Below, piece by piece: positions 7,847 through 12,807 of a stretch of 12,807 nucleotides of DNA. Each line of letters begins with the position of its first letter. Positions within the stretch are counted from its first letter, which is position 1. The DNA comes from an uncultured Clostridia bacterium (GTDB taxonomy: Bacteria; Bacillota; Clostridia; Oscillospirales; Oscillospiraceae), in NCBI GenBank assembly GCA_947177115.1, contig CAMWTG010000049.1:1-12807 (forward strand). The letters are read 5' to 3'. The translations under genes and the position numbers were made by a program. The notes beneath the pieces are model-generated. The model was not told where the DNA came from. It made no database searches and was given only the letters and a program-made list of their open reading frames with translations.

Positions 7847-7893
7847 AAGAGGCCGCCGGTGAAAGAGAATTGCTTTGATCGGCGGCTCTTTTA
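7847..7893 (+). terminator. Attenuator-like hairpin between anmK and nagZ
   Basis: AAGAGGCCGCCG (7847-7858) pairs with CGGCGGCTCTT (7880-7890) with one bulged G across a 21-base loop, followed by TTAT. It starts seven bases after the anmK stop. The long loop and short U run suggest partial termination that would reduce the last three genes relative to the transporter. Confidence 0.45.
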
Positions 7894-7915
7894 TCTGAAA
7901 AGAGGTGCGACAGCT

Positions 7916-9433
7916 ATGAAAAAGACCGTAAGAGATATGACGCTGCAGGAGAAGCTGGGCCAGCTGATCCTGACCGGTCTGCCCGGCACGGAGGTGGATG
8001 AGAATTTTGTCCGCCTGGTGCAGGAAGAGAAGATCGGCAATGTGATCCTGTTTCAATATAACCAGCGGGAGGAAGATCAGTTGGCTGCACTGTGCGGCGG
8101 CCTGCGGGAACTGATCGAGGCGGAGACCGGCCTGCCGCCGCTGATCGCCTCCGATGAAGAGGGAGGCATAGTCTCCCGCCTTCCGGAGACCATGGGGAAG
8201 ATGCCCTCCGCTATGGCGCTGGCCGCGTTGGGAGATCCCCGGGCAGTCTATGACGCGGCCCTCTGGACCGGGCGGCAGCTGCGGAGCGTGGGGATCAACT
8301 TCGTGCTGGCGCCCGTGCTGGACGTCAACAACAATCTGAAGAACCCGGTGATCGGTGTGCGAAGCTTCGGCAGGGACGCGCAGACCGTCTCCCGTCTGGG
8401 CCGGGAGGCGCTGCGGGGTTTCCGGGATGCGGGCATCCTCTGCTCGGGGAAGCACTTCCCCGGCCATGGGGATACCACCACAGATCCCCATATCGGCTTT
8501 GCCCGGGTGTCCAGGAGCAGAGAGGAACTGCGCCGGCTGGAACTGGTCCCCTTCCACATGGCGGTGGAGGAGGATATCCCGGCTATCATGATCGCTCACG
8601 TGGCGCTCACGGAGGAGGACGGCCTGCCTGCCACCCTGTCGGAGCGCGTGATTCGGGGACTGCTGCGGGAGGAGCTGGGCTTTGACGGTCTGGCTGTCTC
8701 GGACTGCATGGAGATGGACGCCGTCCGCGCCGATTTCGGTACCGCAGCCGGCGCGGTCCGCAGCATCATGGCGGGAATAGATCTGGTCTGCATCTCCAGG
8801 AGTGAGGATCAGGTCCGCGCTGCGCTGCGCGGACTGCGGGAGGCGGCGGAGAGCGGCGCGCTGCCCATGTCGCAGATCGACAGATCCGTGGAACGGGTGC
8901 TTGCCTGTAAGGCCCGCTATGCGGGGCCCCCGCCCGCATGGACGGCGGAGAACAGGGAGCGGTGCATCGCTTTGGCGGAGGATCTTTTCGCCGGAAGCGT
9001 GGCGTGCGGCGTCCGGCCCAGGGACGGGCGTTTCCCCTTGGGCGCCGCGCCAAAATTCCTCAGCCCCATCCGCCAGCAGCTGTCCCTTGTAACGGAGAAA
9101 GCCGTGCGGCTCTCCATGGCGGAGGAACTGGCGGCAGAATTTGGCGGCGAGGCCAGAGAAATGCCCCTCCGGCCCGGCGAACGGGAACGGGCGGAGATCC
9201 TGCAATGGGTAGCCGGCGGGACCTCGGTGGTAGCCGGGACGCTGAACGCCACGGTATATCCGGAGCAGATGGCGCTGCTGGAAGAACTGACAAAGCTGGA
9301 GGTCCCGATGGCCTGTGTGACCTTGCGGGCTCCCTTTGAGCTGGAGTGGATGCCGGAGCGGGTGTTCCGCATCCCGGTTTATGAATATTCCCGGCGGGGC
9401 ATCCGGCAGGTGTGCCGGTATTTGCAGGTATAA
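7916..9433 (+). CDS. nagZ: Beta-N-acetylglucosaminidase, GH3 family (NagZ-type)
   Basis: 505 residues from the ATG at 7916, chosen because AGAGGTG precedes it and the family homology starts at MTLQEKLGQLI; an upstream in-frame ATG at 7844 lies in the hairpin region and lacks a site. NagZ removes terminal GlcNAc from GlcNAc-MurNAc or GlcNAc-anhydroMurNAc. The GH3 domain (about 1-345) has DEEGG (80-84), the NagZ signature KHFPGHGDTTTDPH (179-192) with the Asp190/His192 acid-base dyad, and VSDCMEMDAV with nucleophile D263. The usual loop has DSH; here it is DPH. The remaining about 150 residues form a second domain as in Bacillus-type NagZ. Unlike the secreted Bacillus enzyme it has no signal peptide, so it should act on imported disaccharide. 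Confidence 0.92.
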   Translation: MKKTVRDMTLQEKLGQLILTGLPGTEVDENFVRLVQEEKIGNVILFQYNQREEDQLAALCGGLRELIEAETGLPPLIASDEEGGIVSRLPETMGKMPSAMALAALGDPRAVYDAALWTGRQLRSVGINFVLAPVLDVNNNLKNPVIGVRSFGRDAQTVSRLGREALRGFRDAGILCSGKHFPGHGDTTTDPHIGFARVSRSREELRRLELVPFHMAVEEDIPAIMIAHVALTEEDGLPATLSERVIRGLLREELGFDGLAVSDCMEMDAVRADFGTAAGAVRSIMAGIDLVCISRSEDQVRAALRGLREAAESGALPMSQIDRSVERVLACKARYAGPPPAWTAENRERCIALAEDLFAGSVACGVRPRDGRFPLGAAPKFLSPIRQQLSLVTEKAVRLSMAEELAAEFGGEAREMPLRPGERERAEILQWVAGGTSVVAGTLNATVYPEQMALLEELTKLEVPMACVTLRAPFELEWMPERVFRIPVYEYSRRGIRQVCRYLQV

Positions 9434-9445
9434 GGAGGCTGCGGG

Positions 9446-10516
9446 ATGGAACGATGCAACGAGAGGTTTTCCCGGCTGGTGCAGTCCTTTGCGGAACAGG
9501 GGTATTTCCAAGCGGCGTCCTTTGCTGTTTTTGACCGGCAGAGGATCCTCTGCCAAGGGGCCTGCGGCGATGCATCGCCGGAGACGGTCTTCGACCTGGC
9601 TTCCCTGACGAAGCTGTTTACCGCCACGATCTTGCTGAAATTGGTGGACAAAGGACGGCTGGATCTGGAGGAAAAGGTGCTGCCCCTGTTGGATATACCG
9701 GAAAAGAACGGCATTCTGCGGGAGCATCTGGCGGAGGCATCTCTGTTTGAGCTGCTGACCCACACCTCCGGCCTTCCGGCGTGGTATCCCCTTTATGCCG
9801 GAACCGGCAGCCTGTGGGACCGCATGGAGCAGGCGATCGTGCTGGAGGCCGGCAGAGAGGAGCCGCCCATGGTCTATAGCGATCTGGGCTTCATCCTGGC
9901 AGGCCGCCTGGTAGAACAGGCGGCAGGGCGCAGCCTTCCGGAAGCAGTGGAGACGTACATCCGCTGCCCGCTGGGGATCCGGGTGTTGACCTATCTGCCG
10001 AAGGGCTGCGGACGGGAGGCCCTGGAGGGGAGGTCTCTGGCAGTATCCTGCTTTGGAAACGGCATCGAGCGGGAGATGTGCCGGCAGAGGGGCATTTCCT
10101 TTGACGGTTTCCGCCCGGAGGGCGCGGCGGTGGCCGGGGAGGCCAATGATGGCAACGCATGGTACTTTTTTGACGGTGTCAGCGGCCATGCGGGCCTGTT
10201 CTCCGATGCTGCCGGTATAGCGGCGCTGGGGAGATTTTATCTGACAGCAGAGGCGGCAGTGTTCCATCAGGCGATGGAGGAACAGGCGTATGGACGGGGC
10301 CTGGGATTTGAGATGGGGCCCCGGTACCCCAGCGGCTGCGGCCATACAGGGTTCACCGGGACGAGCCTCTACCTGTGCCCGGACCGGGGGATCGGCGGCG
10401 TTCTGCTGACCAACCGGCTGGCTGTCCCATCGGGAGAGATCAAGAATATCGACCCGTGCCGCAGGGCTTTTCACGAGGCTGTCCTGGCGGCATCGGAGCA
10501 AGGAGGCGAGTGGTAA
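9446..10516 (+). CDS. Beta-lactamase-fold serine hydrolase (YbbE/AmiE-like)
   Basis: 356 residues of the class C beta-lactamase/PBP4*-type family. Catalytic motifs: S53-L-T-K56, Y144-S-D146, and H300-T-G (HTGFTG) in place of KTG. GEANDGNAWYFFDGVSGHAGLFSDAAG (231-257) is a family signature block. No signal peptide, so the protein is cytoplasmic. AAGGAGG overlaps the nagZ stop. In Bacillus subtilis a protein of this family encoded next to nagZ in the muropeptide operon (YbbE, named AmiE) is reported to remove the peptide from MurNAc. By fold and place I infer a muropeptide amidase here, needed before AnmK or MurQ can act on a peptide-bearing sugar. A D-amino-acid peptidase or esterase activity is an alternative. 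The symbol is left empty because activity is inferred. Confidence 0.85.
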   Translation: MERCNERFSRLVQSFAEQGYFQAASFAVFDRQRILCQGACGDASPETVFDLASLTKLFTATILLKLVDKGRLDLEEKVLPLLDIPEKNGILREHLAEASLFELLTHTSGLPAWYPLYAGTGSLWDRMEQAIVLEAGREEPPMVYSDLGFILAGRLVEQAAGRSLPEAVETYIRCPLGIRVLTYLPKGCGREALEGRSLAVSCFGNGIEREMCRQRGISFDGFRPEGAAVAGEANDGNAWYFFDGVSGHAGLFSDAAGIAALGRFYLTAEAAVFHQAMEEQAYGRGLGFEMGPRYPSGCGHTGFTGTSLYLCPDRGIGGVLLTNRLAVPSGEIKNIDPCRRAFHEAVLAASEQGGEW

Positions 10517-10519
10517 GCT

Positions 10520-11053
10520 ATGCTGAGAAAAGCGACAAAGGACGACATCCCTGCGCTGGCGCGGATCTATGTGGAGGCTCTGCGCGAGACCTACCGGGGC
10601 ATCCTGCCGGAGGACTATCTGGCCAGCCTGACGCTGGCGGAGGGCGAGGCCACCTGGACGCGCATCCTGACCAGGCCAGACCGGGAGGTGCTGGTGAATC
10701 AGCGGGACGGCGCGGTAGCCGGCCTGGCCTCCTGCCAGCCAGATGAGGGATGCAGTAAGTGGCTGAATATGGCCTCCCTCTATGTGGACAGCCGCAGCCA
10801 GGGCCAGGGCGTTGGCACATCCCTGATCCGCGCAGTCTGGGAAAAAGCCCGGGCGCAGGGATATGAAGGCGTCTCCGTAGGCGTAGTGCGGGACAACGCC
10901 CGGGCCAGGGAGCTCTATGAGCGCCAGGGCGCGGTGTACCTGCGGGATACGGAATACTGTTTCGGCCCTTATCCGGTGGTGTGCCGCTGCTACGTCTGGC
11001 CGCTGTCGGAGGTCCTGCCGGATGGTGATGCAGAGGGGAGAGAGCTGCTGTGA
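10520..11053 (+). CDS. GNAT-family N-acetyltransferase
   Basis: 177 residues covering one GNAT domain. The acetyl-CoA pyrophosphate loop is Q94-G-Q-G-V-G99 (SRSQGQGVGTSLIRAVWEKA), preceded by the beta4 strand LNMASLYVDS and followed by VSVGVVRDNARARELYERQGAVY, the standard motif B region. It starts three bases after the previous stop, with AAGGAGG inside the end of that gene, so it is the last gene of the operon. Substrate is unknown. Acetylation of de-N-acetylated amino sugars or of a released peptide or amino acid would fit the pathway; this is inference. Its C-terminus after about residue 162 (EVLPDGDAEGRELL) looks low in structure and abuts the recombinase remnant, so the original end may have been altered. 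No clear terminator follows. Confidence 0.88.
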   Translation: MLRKATKDDIPALARIYVEALRETYRGILPEDYLASLTLAEGEATWTRILTRPDREVLVNQRDGAVAGLASCQPDEGCSKWLNMASLYVDSRSQGQGVGTSLIRAVWEKARAQGYEGVSVGVVRDNARARELYERQGAVYLRDTEYCFGPYPVVCRCYVWPLSEVLPDGDAEGRELL

Positions 11054-11090
11054 AAATCCCAAATATCCGGATTTGTAAGACGTCCATTCC

Positions 11091-11689
11091 GCTGAAAGGG
11101 CTCTTTCGGGCCGCTCTGTGAGCATAGACAAAACTACCAGCGCCGCCAATCGCTGCCTCTCGCAGTGTGATCTTTCCCTCACGCCACGCCTGCCGCAAGC
11201 TGTCAAAGCTGTCCAGCAGGGCCTGTGCCTCCGGGCCAAAGCGCACACCCCAGGCTTTTGCCGCCGCGATGCCTTCGGCCTGCCGCTGGCGGATATTCTC
11301 CCGCTCCGTTTGTGCAACGTAGCTGAGCGGCTGAAGTACGATATCTGCGATCAGCGTTCCGGTCAGATCCCGCCCTTGCCGGGTATCCAACAGAGGCATG
11401 TCCAGCACCACGATAGCGGCCCGCCGTTTTTTGTGATGCCAGCCCACTGTTCCAGGATCTCCGTATAATCCCGTCCCAACCTGTCAATGCTTTGGACCAC
11501 CAACACATCTCCCGGGCATAGGTTACCAACCAGCCGTTGGTACCGGGGCCGTTTAAAATCTTTTTCTGAGAGTTTTTCTGTCACAATATTCTTCTCCGCT
11601 ACGCCAAACTTTCGCATGGCGGCAAGCTGCCGCGCCTCATTCTGCTCCTGTGTGGATACCCGGACATAGCCGTATGTAGTGTCCGTCAT
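11091..11689 (-). pseudogene. Serine recombinase (resolvase/invertase type), frameshifted
   Basis: The frame starts at the ATG 11689-11687 behind AAGGGAG. The catalytic N-terminus is normal: YGYVRVST with nucleophile S12, then QLAAMRKFGV, LVVQSIDRLGRDYTEILEQW. At 11426-11432 a -1 shift occurs: frame one ends at 11363 after 108 codons, while the continuation (AAIVVLDMPLLDTRQGRDLTGTLIADI, QTERENIRQRQAEGIAAAKAWGVRFG and a C-terminal REGKITLREAA start of the DNA-binding helix-turn-helix) lies in the other frame. One lost A in an A7 run explains it. The sequence at the break is A-AAA-AAC in the reading frame, the shape of a -1 slippery heptamer, so programmed shifting cannot be excluded. The helix-turn-helix after REAA is degenerate and the expected stop is missing; the frame runs into antisense GNAT. 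Most likely decayed. Confidence 0.8.
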
Positions 11690-11700
11690 ATGCCGACTCC

Positions 11701-11745
11701 CTTCTGTAAAATACGGTGCATTGCTACAGGATATTTTACCAGAAG
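11701..11745. repeat. Inverted repeat overlapping the recombinase ribosome binding site
   Basis: CTTCTGTAAAATA (11701-11713) and TATTTTACCAGAAG (11732-11745) form a 13-bp dyad with one bulged C around an 18-base centre, 12 bases upstream of the recombinase ATG. The recombinase-proximal arm runs into its Shine-Dalgarno sequence. It could be a recombinase binding (res-like) site, an operator, or an mRNA hairpin limiting translation. Confidence 0.5.
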
Positions 11746-11800
11746 ATCGGGGGACAGGACTTTTGATGTGTTTTCATGCAAGGGCATTTGCTCTGCTCTG

Positions 11801-11835
11801 CGGATCATTTCTTGAAAATGATCCGGAATTTTATT
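11801..11835 (+). terminator. Hairpin with following T-rich stretch
   Basis: CGGATCATTT (11801-11810) and AAATGATCCG (11816-11825) form a perfect 10-bp stem with a CTTGA loop, followed by GAATTTTATTC. No plus-strand gene lies directly upstream, so it may be a leftover terminator of a deleted gene or a structural end of the element. Confidence 0.45.
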
Positions 11836-11844
11836 CATACATTT

Positions 11845-11865
11845 CCCCTGCCACACAGGCAGGGG
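11845..11865. repeat. GC-rich palindrome
   Basis: CCCCTGCC (11845-11852) and GGCAGGGG (11858-11865) form a perfect 8-bp stem with loop ACACA. There is no T run on either strand. It resembles a small extragenic palindromic repeat; whether it recurs in the genome cannot be seen here. Confidence 0.4.
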
Positions 11866-11955
11866 GAGAAATCAGACTTGGGGGGGGATATTCCTCAGCT
11901 TCAAGCAAAGTTGGCGGACATCAGCGTCAGGTTCAGGAATTGGACTCGTCTTGCC

Positions 11956-11974
11956 GACCCACAGCCTGACCCAC
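11956..11974 (+). repeat. Left arm-type repeat pair of the att region
   Basis: GACCCAC (11956-11962), a four-base spacer, then TGACCCAC (11967-11974), followed by TACGGG. The same arrangement with the same spacer length occurs at 12220-12238. The copies lie on either side of the tRNA half, as arm-type integrase binding sites do. Confidence 0.55.
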
Positions 11975-12021
11975 TACGGGAAATGACCGTACGGATACGA
12001 TGGACGAAGCAGCACTCCGGA

Positions 12022-12051
12022 ATCATAAAATCCGGGCCCAAAAGGCCCGGA
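12022..12051 (-). terminator. Minus-strand terminator
   Basis: TCCGGGCC and GGCCCGGA (12031-12038 and 12044-12051) form an 8-bp GC stem. Read on the minus strand the loop is TTTTG and the stem is followed by TTTTATG, a terminator shape. It would stop leftward transcription coming from the integrase side. Confidence 0.55.
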
Positions 12052-12089
12052 CGGAGAGGGAAGTATGTTGTTGTCTGTTCTATCGAATA

Positions 12090-12134
12090 TTCACACGCAT
12101 GAGGCCACTGGTTCGAGTCCAGTAGCTTCCACCA
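12090..12134 (+). tRNA. 3' half of a tRNA, probably tRNA-Val(CAC): att core
   Basis: The segment reads as tRNA positions 32-76: anticodon loop TTCACAC (12090-12096, anticodon CAC after the universal T33), anticodon stem GCATG, variable loop AGGCC, T arm ACTGG-TTCGAGT-CCAGT (12107-12123), acceptor strand AGCTTCC and ACCA. The bases 5' of the anticodon loop (GAATA) cannot pair with GCATG and no D arm is present, so the 5' half is absent. A half tRNA broken at the anticodon loop next to a tyrosine integrase gene is the usual crossover core left by an integrative element. The identity as Val depends on alignment to the standard 76-base numbering. Confidence 0.8.
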
Positions 12135-12175
12135 AAACCCATCAAATCCGAACGGATTTGATGGGTTTTATCTTG
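12134..12175 (+). terminator. Terminator following the tRNA fragment
   Basis: A perfect 17-bp stem (AAAACCCATCAAATCCG, two-base loop, CGGATTTGATGGGTTTT; 12134-12150 and 12153-12169) followed by ATCTTGTTTTT. It begins on the last base of the CCA end. Its A-rich and T-rich ends make it usable in both directions, so it may also end the integrase transcript. Confidence 0.85.
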
Positions 12176-12219
12176 TTTTTGACACTTTTGGGGTGCGTTT
12201 ATTTTTTGGTTTCCTGTGT

Positions 12220-12238
12220 GACCCACGTGCTGACCCAC
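12220..12238 (+). repeat. Right arm-type repeat pair of the att region
   Basis: GACCCAC (12220-12226), a four-base spacer, then TGACCCAC (12231-12238), followed by ACGGGG. It matches the pair at 11956-11974 in sequence, order, orientation and spacing, and lies 86 bases right of the tRNA half, between it and the integrase gene. Confidence 0.55.
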
Positions 12239-12264
12239 ACGGGGATAGATTTGGATAGGACGGA

Positions 12265-12299
12265 ACAGCACCGGACGGGATCCTGCCGTCCGGTGCTGT
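12265..12299. repeat. Strong hairpin downstream of the integrase gene
   Basis: ACAGCACCGGACGG (12265-12278) and CCGTCCGGTGCTGT (12286-12299) form a perfect 14-bp stem with loop GATCCTG. On the plus strand T-rich sequence follows, on the minus strand it does not, so it is not a classical terminator for the integrase (minus strand). It may protect the 3' end of that message. Confidence 0.6.
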
Positions 12300-12322
12300 C
12301 CAATTTTGAGAATTATTTTTTG

Positions 12323-12807
12323 CTACATCGCTTGGCTGATGACAGCGCCGATGGTGTCCGCTGCGTCCTGCTTCATTTGTGCAGTGGCGTGGGCGTAGGT
12401 GTTGAGGGTGAAGCCTGCGGAGTAGTGGCCCAGGGCCCCGGAAAGGGTTTTCACATCTACGCCGTTCTTGAGGGACAAGGTGGCGAAAAGATGCCTCATG
12501 TCGTGGAACCGGACGTGCTCCGCGCCGATGGCTTTCAGTATTTTGTCGTGGATACGGCGGAAGGCATCCGGGTCGTACATAGTGCCGGTTTTGGGCGAGG
12601 GGAACATGTACTGGTTTCCGGGGTGCTTTTGGTGCTCCTCGATCAGCAGGTCCACCGCCTGCTGCGGGATCGCCAGCGTTCGGACGGAGTTTTGTGTTTT
12701 GGGCGGGCTGACTACCAGTTCGCCGTTGATTCGGTTGACTTGCTTGGTGACAGAGATCGTCCGGGCTTCTGCGTCCAGGTCAGTCCAGAGAAGAGCCAGC
12801 AGTTCAC
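12323..12807 (-). CDS. int: Tyrosine site-specific integrase, C-terminal catalytic part (partial)
   Basis: The last 160 residues are visible; the gene continues past the window edge. It begins at ELLALLWTDLD, which in this family directly follows the first catalytic arginine (GLRRGE type), so that residue is just outside. Seen inside are the beta sheet with PPKTQNSVRTLAIP carrying the catalytic lysine region, VRFHDMRHLFATLSL with the H-x-x-R pair, LGHYSAGFTLNTYAH with the second histidine and the nucleophile tyrosine in NTYAH. The C-terminus MKQDAADTIGAVISQAM is the ending common in integrases of Firmicute phages and conjugative elements. It probably recombines at the tRNA half 190 bases away. 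All visible catalytic residues are intact, so the protein may be active. Confidence 0.93.
   Translation of the reverse strand, partial: ELLALLWTDLDAEARTISVTKQVNRINGELVVSPPKTQNSVRTLAIPQQAVDLLIEEHQKHPGNQYMFPSPKTGTMYDPDAFRRIHDKILKAIGAEHVRFHDMRHLFATLSLKNGVDVKTLSGALGHYSAGFTLNTYAHATAQMKQDAADTIGAVISQAM

Larger units (their letters stand above)
11690..12089. other. Gene-free hairpin-rich stretch left of the att core
   Basis: No protein gene is convincing here. The open frame at 11776-12102 has no ribosome binding site, is interrupted by hairpins and runs into the tRNA fragment. The stretch holds the recombinase leader, three GC-rich hairpins (11801-11825, 11845-11865, 12031-12051) and the left GACCCAC repeat pair (11956-11974). 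It reads as the non-coding end of a mobile element. Confidence 0.6.

Noticed and set aside
7844..7915. An ATG 24 codons upstream of the chosen NagZ start.
   Set aside because: It falls inside an intergenic hairpin, has no ribosome binding site, and gives residues unlike the family; 7916 has a site and matches.
7829..11317. A 1162-codon open frame on the minus strand across nagZ, the AmiE-like gene and the GNAT gene.
   Set aside because: The three plus-strand genes share one reading frame, and their codon choice avoids the complements of stop codons, so the antisense frame stays open by chance. It has no family motifs and the plus strand has clear ones.
11776..12102. A 108-codon plus-strand frame left of the tRNA half.
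   Set aside because: No ribosome binding site, crosses several hairpins and a repeat pair, ends inside the tRNA fragment, and shows no recognisable domain.
12059..12134. A possible complete 76-base tRNA, since GGAAG at 12059-12063 could pair with CTTCC at the 3' end.
   Set aside because: No D arm is present and the 5' anticodon strand cannot pair with GCATG, so only the 3' half is tRNA; the acceptor match is probably chance.
1..12807. CRISPR array or tandem repeat array.
   Set aside because: No regularly spaced repeats were seen on either strand.

Overview
The window looks like chromosome of a GC-rich, low-sporadic-AT Clostridia (Oscillospiraceae-type gut Firmicute). The reasons are strong AGGAGG-type ribosome binding sites throughout, a DUF6076-type zinc protein remnant, a PTS-free CUT1 sugar ABC cassette lacking its own ATPase, an RpiR regulator, and resolvase and tyrosine integrase types common in that group. 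The genus cannot be fixed from the sequence alone.

Left end (1-673): the first 15 codons of a divergent minus-strand gene, a 5'-truncated zinc-motif (DUF6076-like) remnant, and a short promoter-bearing gap. 674-1654: a monocistronic PHP-type metallohydrolase with a GTG start, closed by a strong terminator.

Centre (1689-11053): one long plus-strand operon behind an extended -10 promoter: rpiR/murR-like regulator, murQ, a lipoprotein solute-binding protein, two CUT1 permeases, anmK, a cytoplasmic nagZ-type glycosidase, a cytoplasmic beta-lactamase-fold (YbbE/AmiE-like) hydrolase, and a GNAT acetyltransferase. Several junctions overlap or have very short gaps; three intergenic hairpins may tune relative expression. 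Together the enzymes describe a route for imported cell-wall sugar: ABC import of a GlcNAc-anhydroMurNAc(-peptide) type compound, NagZ removal of GlcNAc, possible amidase removal of the peptide, AnmK opening and phosphorylation of anhydroMurNAc to MurNAc-6-P, and MurQ conversion to GlcNAc-6-P plus D-lactate, under an RpiR regulator that probably senses MurNAc-6-P. The unusual point is a CUT1 ABC importer in place of the MurP PTS or AmpG permease.

Right end (11054-12807): mobile-element territory. It holds a serine recombinase gene broken by a -1 frameshift that lies exactly on an A-AAA-AAC slippery heptamer and has lost its normal stop; a gene-free, hairpin-rich stretch; the 3' half of a tRNA (anticodon loop to CCA, read as tRNA-Val CAC) flanked on both sides by the same two-part repeat GACCCAC-N4-TGACCCAC; a tRNA-type terminator; and the C-terminal catalytic half of a tyrosine integrase running off the window. 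The arm-core-arm layout resembles a complete attP, so either two elements abut here or the sequence is a circular or tandem form. That raises the possibility that the cell-wall sugar operon is carried by, or lies next to, an integrative element.
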